Of a stretch of 39,463 bases of DNA, positions 5,880 to 15,112 are shown piece by piece. The notes beneath the pieces were generated by a model. The model saw only the letters and a program-made list of their open reading frames with translations. It was not told where the DNA came from and ran no database searches. The stretch is taken from the NCBI GenBank assembly GCA_964582525.1, contig CAZOSP010000018.1:1-39463 (forward strand), written 5' to 3'. Positions within the stretch are counted from its first letter, which is position 1, and each line of letters starts with the position of its first letter. Origin of the DNA: BB31 sp964582525 (GTDB taxonomy: Bacteria > Pseudomonadota > Gammaproteobacteria > Beggiatoales > Beggiatoaceae). Position numbers and translations under genes: made by a program.

Positions 5880-8798
5880 GTGCCACATCCCGCTTTTATC
5901 CAAACTCACCAAGAAAAAATTGACAATCTACAAGTCACCTTCACAGCCTATCAACACAAAGTCACCGGTGCGCGGCATTTTCACCTCCAAAGCGATGACA
6001 ACAACAATGCGTTTTTAGTCGCATTTTTAACCGTACCCGATGATTCCACGGGGGTTGCGCATATTCTCGAACACACCTCCTTGTGCGGCAGCCGTCGTTT
6101 TCCCGTGCGCGATCCGTTTTTTATGATGTTGCGCCGCTCCTTGAATACCTTTATGAACGCCTTTACCAGCAGCGATTGGACGGCGTACCCGTTTGCCAGC
6201 CAAAACCAAAAAGATTTCAATAACTTGCTGCAAGTGTATTTGGACGCGGCATTTTTTCCCAACTTAAACGAACTCGACTTTGCCCAAGAAGGACACCGCA
6301 TAGAATTTGCCGAGCCGCATAATCCCGACTCCGATTTGCTCTATAAAGGCGTGGTCTATAACGAAATGAAAGGCGCGATGAGTTCGCCCGTGCAAACCCT
6401 GTGGATAGAATTGTCCCGCCTGTTGTTCCCAACCACCACCTACCATCACAACAGCGGCGGCGATCCGTCAGACATCCCTAAGCTCACCCATGCGCAACTG
6501 AAAAAATTTCACGCCACCCATTATCACCCCTCCAACGCGGTATTTATGACTTATGGCAATATGCCGGTAGAATCGCATCAAGCCTATTTTGAAGACTGCG
6601 CCTTAAAACATTTCCAGCGTTTAGAAGTAGCGCATTTGCGTGTTCCCAATGAACAGCGTTACGCCGCCCCGCTACACAGCGAAGCCGTCTATGCCCTAGA
6701 CAGCAGCGAAGACGCAGCGCACAAAACGCATATTGTGTTGGCTTGGCTGCTGGGCGACAGCACCGATCCGCGTGACGTGATGAACGCGCATTTGCTGTCC
6801 GGCGTATTGCTAGATAACAGTGCCTCGCCGCTGCGTCACGCCTTAGAAACCTGCAAACTCGGCAGCTCCCCCTCGCCCCTGTGCGGGGTGGATACCAGCA
6901 GCAAAGAAATGGTCTTTGCTTGCGGCTTAGAAGGCTCTGATGCCGAACAGGCTGACGCAACCGAAGCACTGGTATTAAAGGTGTTGAGCGAAGTCGCAGA
7001 ACAGGGAATCCCGCAACAACACATTGAATCGGTGCTGCATCAAATCGAGCTACATCAGCGCGAAATCACCGGCGACCATTTCCCTTACGGCTTGCGCCTG
7101 ATGTTGCAAGCCCTCGCCCCCGCCTTGCATGGCAGCGACCCGATTCGCGCTTTGAACATTGACGCAACCCTATCAGCACTGCGCAAAGACATTGAACATC
7201 CTGATTTTATTAAAAATCTCGTCCGCCGTTTAGTGCTAGACAATCATCATCGGGTGCGTTTCGTGATGAAACCCGATGCCAGCCTGAATGAACAGCGCAA
7301 GGCACAAGAAAAAGCCACGCTTGCGGCTCTGAAAGCGCAGTTGAATGCTGAACAAAAACAGCAAATTATAGAAAAAACCCAAGCCTTAGAACAGCGTCAA
7401 AACACTCCAGATGATGCCGAACTATTGCCCAAAGTGAGTTTGGCGGACGTGCCGGAAGATTTGCACATTGTCAGCGGCGAAACCCGCACACTGCTCAATG
7501 CCCCCGCCCGTTGGTACACACAAGCGACAAACGGCATGGTCTATGAGCAGATTGTGGTAGATTTGCCGCCGCTGGATGACGAGTTGTTAGAACTGCTGCC
7601 ACTGTTTTGCGACAGCCTCACCGAAGTCGGTGTCGGCGAGCAAGACTATCTGACCACGCAACACCGGCAATCAGCAGTGACTGGCGGCATCTCGGCGCGT
7701 GCTTCAGTGCGCGGCAATGTTGATAACGTGCAAGCCATACGCGGCTTGTTCATCCTCTCCGGCAAAGCGTTGGCGCGCAATCATGCGCATTTGAGCGACC
7801 TGCTGCACAGCACTTTCAGCACAGCACGTTTTGACGAACTCGATCGTTTGCGCGAATTAATCGCACAAATTCGCATTGACAGCGAATCCAGCATTATCAG
7901 TCGCGGCAGCGGTTTAGCCATGAGCGCGGCTTGTAGCGGCTTAAGCCCCGCAGGTGCTTTATCACACCGCTGGGGCGGCTTGGCGGGCATTCAATTTGTC
8001 AAACAACTGGATGAACGCCTCAAAGCCCCCGCCGAACTGGAAAAATTTGCCCAACAGCTTGAAAAGCTGCGCACTATTTTGCAAGACGCGCCACGTCAAT
8101 TTCTGCTCATCAGTGAAGCGCAACAACAAGCCGACATGGAAGCCGATTTACAACAACGCTGGGCGCGACAAACACCGCCGCAGCACACCGGCATATTGCA
8201 ACTGCCGGCAGTGGCGACCACCGTGCGGCAGGGTTGGAGTACCAGCACGCAAGTTTGCTTCAATGCCAAAGCCTATCCGACAGTACCCTATCAACACCCT
8301 GACGCGCCCGTGCTGATGGTGTTGGGCGAATTTCTGCACAACGGCTATTTGCACCGCGCCATCCGCGAAAAAGGCGGGGCTTACGGCAGCAACGCGGGTT
8401 ACGATTCCAACACTGGCGCGTTTCGCTTTTTTTCCTACCGCGATCCGCGTTTACAAGAAACCCTAGAGGATTTTGATAACTCGTTGGATTGGCTACAAAA
8501 TCATAAACACCAGGCGCGTAATCTCGAAGAAGCCGTGCTGTCTGTAGTCGCCCGCATTGACCGCCCCGGCTCGCCAGCGGGCGAAGCCAAAAGCGCGTTT
8601 TTCAGCCACTTACACGGACGCACACCGGAACAACGGCGGCGTTTTCGCAGTGCCATATTGAAAACCAGCGTGGCAGATTTACAGCGGGTGGGGCAGACCT
8701 ATTTGCAAGCGGACAAAGCCAACATCGCCGTCATCAGCGATGTCAAGCGTTTAGAAGCGGTGGCAGAGTCGTTAGGCTTGGAATTGCTGAAGCTTTGA
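5880..8798 (+). CDS. M16C zinc metallopeptidase (presequence protease / insulinase family)
   Basis: 972 residues, the length of PreP/Cym1-type proteases, which fold as four M16 modules closing around peptide substrates. The inverted zinc motif is H61-ILE64-H65, with distal Glu137 in EGHRIEF. Also visible are the downstream segment SLNTFMNAFTSSDWTAYPF and the C-terminal-half element REKGGAYGSNAGY with the substrate-binding Arg/Tyr pair. No signal peptide is seen, so it is probably a cytosolic oligopeptidase that degrades unstructured peptides. It starts at GTG 5880, preceded by a strong RBS (AGGAG, 7 nt spacing). It is followed by a palindromic repeat block and then gspE. Confidence 0.92.
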   Translation: MPHPAFIQTHQEKIDNLQVTFTAYQHKVTGARHFHLQSDDNNNAFLVAFLTVPDDSTGVAHILEHTSLCGSRRFPVRDPFFMMLRRSLNTFMNAFTSSDWTAYPFASQNQKDFNNLLQVYLDAAFFPNLNELDFAQEGHRIEFAEPHNPDSDLLYKGVVYNEMKGAMSSPVQTLWIELSRLLFPTTTYHHNSGGDPSDIPKLTHAQLKKFHATHYHPSNAVFMTYGNMPVESHQAYFEDCALKHFQRLEVAHLRVPNEQRYAAPLHSEAVYALDSSEDAAHKTHIVLAWLLGDSTDPRDVMNAHLLSGVLLDNSASPLRHALETCKLGSSPSPLCGVDTSSKEMVFACGLEGSDAEQADATEALVLKVLSEVAEQGIPQQHIESVLHQIELHQREITGDHFPYGLRLMLQALAPALHGSDPIRALNIDATLSALRKDIEHPDFIKNLVRRLVLDNHHRVRFVMKPDASLNEQRKAQEKATLAALKAQLNAEQKQQIIEKTQALEQRQNTPDDAELLPKVSLADVPEDLHIVSGETRTLLNAPARWYTQATNGMVYEQIVVDLPPLDDELLELLPLFCDSLTEVGVGEQDYLTTQHRQSAVTGGISARASVRGNVDNVQAIRGLFILSGKALARNHAHLSDLLHSTFSTARFDELDRLRELIAQIRIDSESSIISRGSGLAMSAACSGLSPAGALSHRWGGLAGIQFVKQLDERLKAPAELEKFAQQLEKLRTILQDAPRQFLLISEAQQQADMEADLQQRWARQTPPQHTGILQLPAVATTVRQGWSTSTQVCFNAKAYPTVPYQHPDAPVLMVLGEFLHNGYLHRAIREKGGAYGSNAGYDSNTGAFRFFSYRDPRLQETLEDFDNSLDWLQNHKHQARNLEEAVLSVVARIDRPGSPAGEAKSAFFSHLHGRTPEQRRRFRSAILKTSVADLQRVGQTYLQADKANIAVISDVKRLEAVAESLGLELLKL

Positions 8799-8801
8799 TT
8801 C

Positions 8802-8956
8802 TGCGTAGGGCGGATTAAGGCGCGTCTTTTTGCGCCGTATCCGCCAATCAAAGCTTTTTGCGCCGTTTCCGCTGCGTAGGGCGGATTAAGGCGCGTCTTT
8901 TTGCGCCGTATCCGCCAATCAAGGCTTTTTGCGCCGTATCCGCCAATCAAGGATCC
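8802..8956. repeat. Tandem GGCGGATTA palindromic repeat, two and a half units
   Basis: A 71-bp unit occurs at 8802 and again at 8873, followed by a third right arm ending at 8950. In each unit GGCGGATTAAGGCGC is followed by GTCTTTTT and then GCGCCGTATCCGCC, forming a long hairpin. Related GGCGGATTA elements are widespread in proteobacterial genomes. The block starts four bases after the peptidase stop and ends at the gspE start. It stays open in the gspE frame, creating a false N-terminal extension. Confidence 0.85.
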
Positions 8957-10690
8957 ATGACTCCAGCTGCTCTCGCCATTGCAACACAAACGCCGCCGCG
9001 CTTAGGTGATTTATTGCTGCAAGCCGGTTTAATCAACGAACAAGACCTCAAACGTGGATTAGATTTTCAGCAACGCTTTGGCGGACGCTTAGGCGCGGTG
9101 CTGGTGCGCATTGGGGCGATTTCCGAAGATGGTTTGTTGCAGATTCTCAGTCAACAACTGGGTTTGCCGGTATTAGATCAGGCACAAATGCCCTTTGATG
9201 CCGCGCCCTTGCTGGAACTGATTGATAGCTCAGGAGTCGAAAAAGACTGGTGGCTGGATCAGCAAATCATTGTTTGGCAACCTAAAGAAATTGATGAAAT
9301 TCATTGTGTTGCGCGTGATCCATTGGATGATAGCCAGCACGAAATGCTAGAGCGCGTGTTTCACCTGCCCAACTCAACGGAGAGCCGCAGAGTCATTTGG
9401 TTTCTCGCTCGCAGTCAGGACATCGACCGCTTGCTGGATTTACTGGAACACAGCGGAGCAGGTGCGGATTTTGGCAATCTTGATGACATCGGGCATTTGC
9501 GGGAATTAGCAGAAGGCGCGCCAGTGGTAGAATTTGTCAACAACATGTTGTCACAAGCCATTGATCAGCGCGCCTCGGATGTGCATGTTGAGCCTGAAGA
9601 AAAGCAGTTTTATGTGCGTTATCGCGTGGATGGCGTGTTGCGCGAACACTTGAGCTTGCCACGCGAGCGTTTCGATGCGATTGCTTCACGGATTAAATTG
9701 ATTGCCGGCTTAGACATTGCCGAGCGTCGCCTGCCGCAAGACGGACGCTTAAATATTCGTGTCAGCGGGCAGGAACTCGACATCCGCGTATCGACGCTGC
9801 CCGGCGTACACGGCGAATCGGTGGTCATGCGTTTATTGCCCAAAGAACGCGAAACCAGCCGCCTTGAGCAACTGGGTTTTGCCCCTGATCACTTCCAACT
9901 GTTTAACCAATGGGTTGCCGAGCCGCACGGTATTATTTTGGTCACAGGTCCTACCGGTTCAGGCAAATCCACCACGCTGTATGCCACACTGGATGCCATC
10001 AACGACCGCAAACGCAAAATCATCACGGTAGAAGACCCGGTCGAATACCAACTGCCGCATGTCACCCAAGTGCAAGCGCACAGCGACATCGGCTACACTT
10101 TCGCCCACGCCCTGCGTGCCATTTTACGCCAGGACCCGGACATTATTATGATCGGCGAAATCCGCGACCGTGAAACCGCTGAAATTGCTATTCAAGCCTC
10201 ACTGACCGGACACATGGTACTGTCAACCCTGCATACCAATGATTCGGTGAGTGCTTTTACACGCTTAATTGACATGGGTATTGAACCGTTTTTAGTCGCC
10301 ACCTCAGTACGCGCTGTGCAAGCGCAACGCTTGGTGCGTGTACTTTGCCGATACTGCGCCACAGCCGCCGAGCCGCTGGCGGAAATCGTTGCGGAAACCC
10401 AACGCTTGCTACCGAGCCAACTGCAAGATCAGCCAGCGCGATGGCAGCAAGCCGTTGGCTGCGAACACTGCCAACATACCGGTTATCACGGGCGCGTCGG
10501 TATTTATGAGTTGACCTATTTAACCCCTGAATTGCAAAGCCTTGTGCTGCAACGTGCGCGTGCCAGCGAAATGCGTGAAATCGCCAGTCAACAAGGTTAT
10601 CGCAGCCTGCGCCAAGACGGTTGGATTAAAGCTTGGCAGGGTATTACTAGCGTTGAAGAAGTATTGCGGGTAACCGAGAGCGCGGGGTAA
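8957..10690 (+). CDS. GspE/PilB-family secretion or pilus assembly ATPase
   Basis: A hexameric ATPase that powers type II secretion or type IV pilus assembly at the inner-membrane face. 577 residues from ATG 8957: an N-terminal MshEN/GspE_N domain (about 14-65, LGDLLLQAGLINEQDL), a linker, then the catalytic T2SSE domain. Visible are RASDVHVEP, Walker A GPTGSGKST (331-339), the Asp box VEDPVEYQ, Walker B DPDIIMIGEIRD and His box TGHMVLSTLHTND. A CRYC...CEHC zinc-binding tetracysteine segment follows. The frame is open from 8858, but the extra 33 residues are translated repeat DNA. No other gsp or pil genes are nearby, so substrate and system are unknown. GspE is slightly favoured over PilB. 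Confidence 0.88.
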   Translation: MTPAALAIATQTPPRLGDLLLQAGLINEQDLKRGLDFQQRFGGRLGAVLVRIGAISEDGLLQILSQQLGLPVLDQAQMPFDAAPLLELIDSSGVEKDWWLDQQIIVWQPKEIDEIHCVARDPLDDSQHEMLERVFHLPNSTESRRVIWFLARSQDIDRLLDLLEHSGAGADFGNLDDIGHLRELAEGAPVVEFVNNMLSQAIDQRASDVHVEPEEKQFYVRYRVDGVLREHLSLPRERFDAIASRIKLIAGLDIAERRLPQDGRLNIRVSGQELDIRVSTLPGVHGESVVMRLLPKERETSRLEQLGFAPDHFQLFNQWVAEPHGIILVTGPTGSGKSTTLYATLDAINDRKRKIITVEDPVEYQLPHVTQVQAHSDIGYTFAHALRAILRQDPDIIMIGEIRDRETAEIAIQASLTGHMVLSTLHTNDSVSAFTRLIDMGIEPFLVATSVRAVQAQRLVRVLCRYCATAAEPLAEIVAETQRLLPSQLQDQPARWQQAVGCEHCQHTGYHGRVGIYELTYLTPELQSLVLQRARASEMREIASQQGYRSLRQDGWIKAWQGITSVEEVLRVTESAG

Positions 10691-10814
10691 GGCACGGTTA
10701 AAATACTCGCAGTCAATTTTTCCGATTTTGGCGTGTCAGGTCTGTAGCTTGGCAGGTTAAGCACCCTGAAGCGAAAATCCGAACCGAAAACGTGTCCGTG
10801 TAAAGTCTATAAAC

Positions 10815-13800
10815 CTAATACATCAAACGCACATTATCTGCATTGAGCAGTGTGCGTAAACCTTGTACCAATGCTTCGTTAGGATGCACTCGCCATTCAT
10901 TCCCTAAATGCAATTCAACTTGCAATTTATCATTGCGTTGATAGTCAATCACAATTGGACACGCCCCTTGTCGATGCGCAGCTAATAATTGCTCTAAATT
11001 TTGTATTAACCCATGGGGTGTTTGTGCTTGCTGAATGTGCAAGCGTAGTTGTTTAACATGCGCTGCTCGTGCTTGAGCAATATCTTGAATGCTCTCCGCG
11101 CTCATGCTTAAACCGCCACTAAATCTATCTTCTGAGACTTCGCCTTCAACCACTAATAGCGCATCTTTTTTTAATAATTCTCTGTGTTTTTCATACACAT
11201 CTGAATACATTTTAATCTCTAATCGCGCACTCTTGTCATCTAAAGTAAGAAATGCCATTTTACCGCGACTGGTGTTTTTTAAGCGAACCTCTAACACCAA
11301 ACCGGATATTTTAACTTTTTGATGGCGTTCTGCTTTTAAGCTATTTAAACGTTTACTGAAATGTTCTAATTCAGCTAAGTATTGATCAATCGGATGTCCG
11401 GTTAAATACAAGCCTAAAGTGTCTTTTTCTCCAACCAGACGTTGGTTCTCTGTCCAAATAGCGACTTGTTTGGCATAAGGCTTGTCTTTTTCCTGTTCCT
11501 GTGTATCTTGGGGCGCGGCAAAGATTCCGCCAAATAAATCATTTTGTCCCGAAGATTGCGCTTGTGCTTGTTGTTCTGCCATTTTTAAGGCGGTATCCAG
11601 TGATGCCAGCAAAACCTCCCGGCTGGCTTGACTGTGTTTATCTAATTCATCTAATGCACCGGCGCGAATTAAACTCTCTAACACGCGGCGATTGCATTTG
11701 CGTAAATCAATGCGCTGACAAAAATCAAATAAATCTGCATAGTTTCCATGCTTTTTACGTTCTTCCACAATCACTAATAACGCCGATTCGCCCGCACCTT
11801 TGATGGCACCTAATCCATAATGAATGGCATTGGCTTGTTTGACGGCAACGGTGAATTTGTAATCACTGCTATTGATGTGCGGCGGCAATATTTCTAGTTT
11901 CATGCTACGACATTCTTCAATTAACATGACTACTTTATCCGTGTTATCCATATCCGCCGATAAGACCGCTGCCATGAAAGCGGACGGATAATGCACTTTC
12001 AACCAGGCGGTTTGATAAGACACGAGCGCGTAGGCGGCAGAGTGAGATTTATTAAATCCATATCCGGCAAATTTTTCCATTAAGTCGAAGATGTAAGTGG
12101 CTTGCTTAGCATCGACATTTCTTTTGACTGAACCCTGCATAAAAATTTCGCGTTGTTTTGCCATTTCTTCTGGCTTTTTCTTTCCCATGGATCTTCTGAG
12201 TAAATCTGCTTCCCCTAAAGAATATCCAGCCAGAACTTGGGCAATTTGCATGACTTGTTCTTGGTAAAGAATGACTCCGTAAGTGGGTTTTAAGATGGGT
12301 TCTAAGTCGGGATGCGGGTATTCCACTTTGGCAATGCCGTGTTTGCGGTTGATGAAATCATCAACCATGCCAGATTGTAAAGGACCGGGACGGTACAAGG
12401 CGACGAGGGCGATAATGTCTTCAAAACAACTGGGCTTGAGACGTTTAATCATTTCTTGCATTCCGCGAGACTCTAGCTGGAAGACGGCGGTGGTTTTGCC
12501 GGATTTTAATAAATCAAAAGTGGCTTTGTCGTCTAAAGGAATGGCGAGGATGTCTAGTTTATTATCGGCATTTTCGATGCGGCGTACATTGTCTAATGCC
12601 CAATCAATAATAGTGAGCGTGCGTAGTCCTAAAAAGTCGAATTTAACTAAACCTACGGCTTCTACATCGTTTTTGTCGAATTGGGTGACAACGCTGGTTT
12701 CCCCTTCTTCGCAGTAGAGCGGCGAAAAGTCGGTCAGCGGGGTAGGGGAAATGACCACGCCACCGGCGTGTTTGCCGGCATTGCGGGTGATGCCTTCCAG
12801 TTTGCGCGCCATATCGAGCAGTTCTTTGACATCTTCTTCATGGTCATAACGTGCTTGCAGTTGCTCTTCTTGTGCTAAGGCTTTGTCTAGCGTGATGCCT
12901 AAGTCAAAGGGGATGAGTTTGGCGATTTGATCGACAAATCCGTAGGGATGCCCTAACACCCGCCCAACATCGCGCACCACGGCTTTTGCCGCCATAGAGC
13001 CGTAAGTGATAATTTGTGAGACTTTGTCGCGTCCGTAGTGTTGTGCGACATAATCAATCACCCGATCGCGCCCTTCCATGCAGAAATCTACGTCAAAGTC
13101 GGGCATGGAGACGCGCTCTGGGTTCAAAAAGCGTTCAAACAGTAGGTCGTATTGCAGCGGGTCAAGGTCGGTGATACTGAGGGCGTAGGCGACTAGCGAG
13201 CCGGCACCCGAGCCGCGTCCGGGACCTACGGGTACGCCATGATCTTTTGCCCATTGGATGAAATCGGCAACGATGAGAAAGTAGCCGGGGAAGTCCATGC
13301 TGATAATCACTTCGAGTTCGATGTGTAATCGTTCATCGTAGGCTGCGCGTTTGGCTGCTTTGTCTTCAGCAAATAGAAAATCTAGCCGTTTTTCTAAGCC
13401 TTCGCGCGCTTCGCGGCGTAAATAATCAGCGGTGCTGAGATCGCCAGTGGGAAATTTGGGTAAGAAATTTTTGCCCAGCGTCATGGTTAAATTGCAACGC
13501 TGCGCAATCAATTCGGTGTTTTCGATGGCTTCGGGAATGTCGCTGAAGAGTTCGCACATTTCTGCCGCAGCGCGTAAATATTGCTCGCTGCTGTAGCGGC
13601 GCGGGCGTTTGTTGTCGGTGAGCGTGTAGCCGTCGTGAATGCCTACCCGTACCTCGTGCGCATCGAAATCATCGGTAGTGAGAAAGCGTACATCATTGAC
13701 AGCGACAACCGGCGTTTGCGTGTCTAGGGCAAGATTAACCGCGGCGTGTAAATAATCTTCTTCGTCATCGCGTCCAGTGCGCTGTAATTGTAGATAAAAA

Positions 13801-14297
13801 CGGTCGGGAAAATGTTCACGCCAAAAAGCCAGTTGTTTGATGGCTTGATCGGGTTTATCTGCTAACAGGCTTTTACCTAAGTCGCCTTGATGTCCGCCGG
13901 ATAAGCAGATTAAGCCGCTGTTCCAGTCATGCAGCCATTCTCGCGCAATCGCCGGTACGCCGAGTTTTTGCCCATGCGTGTAGGCTTTGGAAATCAAGCG
14001 CGATAAATTCAAATAACCGTCATAGTTTTGGCATAACAGCACGAAACGGTGCAGTTCTTGATTTTCTCGAATAGATAAATCCGCGCCAATAATAGGTTTA
14101 ATGCCAGCCTTGTGCGCTTCTGAATAAAATTTGACCAGGGCAAATAAATTGGTGTGATCGGTGACGGCGCACGCCGGCATGTTTTGCGCTGTCAGCTCTG
14201 TGAGCAGCGGCTTGACGCGCACTATGCCGTCAATCAAGGAGTATTCGGTATGGACGATCAGATGGATAAAATGGCTTGAAGTGACGCAATCTGTCAT
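10815..14297 (-). CDS. dnaE: DNA polymerase III alpha subunit
   Basis: The catalytic subunit of the replicative polymerase; 1160 residues, matching E. coli DnaE. The N-terminal PHP domain begins with HTEYSLIDG. The catalytic palm motif PDFDVDF is at 399-405, so the two metal-binding Asp are 402 and 404, almost the same numbering as E. coli 401/403. FNKSHSAAYALVSYQTAWLK is the conserved polymerase segment, followed by an HhH region and a C-terminal OB fold (KISGLVLEVRLKNTSRGKMAFLTLDD). I place the start at ATG 14297 (AGG 9 nt upstream) rather than 14321, because the PHP domain follows directly. It is divergent from yhbY and has no neighbour such as accA. Confidence 0.97.
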   Translation of the reverse strand: MTDCVTSSHFIHLIVHTEYSLIDGIVRVKPLLTELTAQNMPACAVTDHTNLFALVKFYSEAHKAGIKPIIGADLSIRENQELHRFVLLCQNYDGYLNLSRLISKAYTHGQKLGVPAIAREWLHDWNSGLICLSGGHQGDLGKSLLADKPDQAIKQLAFWREHFPDRFYLQLQRTGRDDEEDYLHAAVNLALDTQTPVVAVNDVRFLTTDDFDAHEVRVGIHDGYTLTDNKRPRRYSSEQYLRAAAEMCELFSDIPEAIENTELIAQRCNLTMTLGKNFLPKFPTGDLSTADYLRREAREGLEKRLDFLFAEDKAAKRAAYDERLHIELEVIISMDFPGYFLIVADFIQWAKDHGVPVGPGRGSGAGSLVAYALSITDLDPLQYDLLFERFLNPERVSMPDFDVDFCMEGRDRVIDYVAQHYGRDKVSQIITYGSMAAKAVVRDVGRVLGHPYGFVDQIAKLIPFDLGITLDKALAQEEQLQARYDHEEDVKELLDMARKLEGITRNAGKHAGGVVISPTPLTDFSPLYCEEGETSVVTQFDKNDVEAVGLVKFDFLGLRTLTIIDWALDNVRRIENADNKLDILAIPLDDKATFDLLKSGKTTAVFQLESRGMQEMIKRLKPSCFEDIIALVALYRPGPLQSGMVDDFINRKHGIAKVEYPHPDLEPILKPTYGVILYQEQVMQIAQVLAGYSLGEADLLRRSMGKKKPEEMAKQREIFMQGSVKRNVDAKQATYIFDLMEKFAGYGFNKSHSAAYALVSYQTAWLKVHYPSAFMAAVLSADMDNTDKVVMLIEECRSMKLEILPPHINSSDYKFTVAVKQANAIHYGLGAIKGAGESALLVIVEERKKHGNYADLFDFCQRIDLRKCNRRVLESLIRAGALDELDKHSQASREVLLASLDTALKMAEQQAQAQSSGQNDLFGGIFAAPQDTQEQEKDKPYAKQVAIWTENQRLVGEKDTLGLYLTGHPIDQYLAELEHFSKRLNSLKAERHQKVKISGLVLEVRLKNTSRGKMAFLTLDDKSARLEIKMYSDVYEKHRELLKKDALLVVEGEVSEDRFSGGLSMSAESIQDIAQARAAHVKQLRLHIQQAQTPHGLIQNLEQLLAAHRQGACPIVIDYQRNDKLQVELHLGNEWRVHPNEALVQGLRTLLNADNVRLMY

Positions 14298-14399
14298 TAG
14301 ATAACCTGCACAATTTAACAAGTAGAAAAAAGTAAGCAGTGATTTTTTGGTGATAGTATAGAGCGATTTTTAACAAAAGTGCGTTTTAGGACTATATCA

Positions 14400-14696
14400 A
14401 TGGCTTTGAATAATCAACAGGTACGTCATCTGCGCGGTTTGGCGCATCACTTAAAACCCGTGCTAATGGTGGGCGAGAAGGGCTTAACGGATGGGTTGCT
14501 GGCAGAACTGGAGCTGGTGCTGGAAACCCATGAACTGATTAAGGTAACCATTGCCAGTACCGAGCGCGAGGAACGCCATCTGTTGAGTGCTGAATTGTGT
14601 CGCCGCAGTGGCGCGGAATTGGTACAAATGATCGGCAAAATCAGTGTATTATATCGCCCGGCTAAAAAACCGCGCTTGCTTTTGCCGAAAAATTAA
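14400..14696 (+). CDS. yhbY: Ribosome assembly RNA-binding protein YhbY
   Basis: A 98-residue single CRM (CRS1-YhbY) domain that binds pre-50S ribosomal particles. The conserved loop is VGEKGLTDGLLAELELVLETHELIKV, and the segment ELCRRSGAELVQMIGKISVLYRP closes the fold. The ATG at 14400 has AGGA nine bases upstream; the open frame extends to 14379 without an RBS. The C-terminus is basic. In many gammaproteobacteria yhbY is divergent from greA or ftsH-rrmJ; here it is divergent from dnaE. Confidence 0.93.
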   Translation: MALNNQQVRHLRGLAHHLKPVLMVGEKGLTDGLLAELELVLETHELIKVTIASTEREERHLLSAELCRRSGAELVQMIGKISVLYRPAKKPRLLLPKN

Positions 14697-15112
14697 AGCA
14701 GGCTGATACATTGTGTCATATACGCTTTGTACACTACCGTACCTGAAACCTGAAGCTCGGGATTTTGATGAAGTGCTTGCCCTCGTTCCCAAGTGCCACT
14801 TGGGAATGTGATCTTGACCGCGTTGCGGTCTATAGCGACGCTGGCAAGGTATGAATTCCCAAGCGGTGCTTGGGAACTAGCAAAACCACGATTTTTCGCA
14901 ACGGCTTCTATTTTCGGACAGCCTCCTAGAAGGTTTACGCTCGCGCACTTTCTAGCATTATTTTGTGGTCATTCCTAAGTGACTGTGAGATTTTTGTAGG
15001 CAGCGATAAACCCGGAAAAAATACATCCCTAAATCTGATCCGTTTATTCTGCTAGGGGCTTTTTACCGCAAGTGCCTAAGTTTCAAAAACAGCAAAAACC
15101 AACTAATTGATT
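14697..15112. other. Intergenic region built of dispersed repeats
   Basis: About 415 bases without a gene. In order: a CCTGAAACCTGAAGCTC element (14742-14758, also at 24598-24614), the second double-palindrome repeat (14778-14878), a GGCTGTC-type end in inverse orientation (about 14896-14930), then about 150 bases with no recognised structure leading into the kinase gene. No clear promoter or strong RBS precedes the kinase. Confidence 0.7.
14778..14878 (+). repeat. Dispersed double-palindrome repeat, copy 2
   Basis: It has the same order as 349-459: palindrome TTCCCAAGTG/CACTTGGGAA, the middle with GACCGCGTTGCGGTC, GACGCTGGCAAGGTATGA, and palindrome TTCCCAAGC/GCTTGGGAA. It is ten bases shorter because the middle lacks a short stretch after GCGGTCT present in copy 1. 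The close match between copies 14 kb apart implies recent mobility or gene conversion. Confidence 0.8.

Noticed and set aside
8858..8956. Upstream extension of the gspE reading frame
   Set aside because: The 33 residues are translated palindromic repeat, and the family N-terminus begins after ATG 8957.
14793..14978. 61-codon ORF after yhbY
   Set aside because: It is the second repeat copy read through; the same frame is seen by chance at copy 1.
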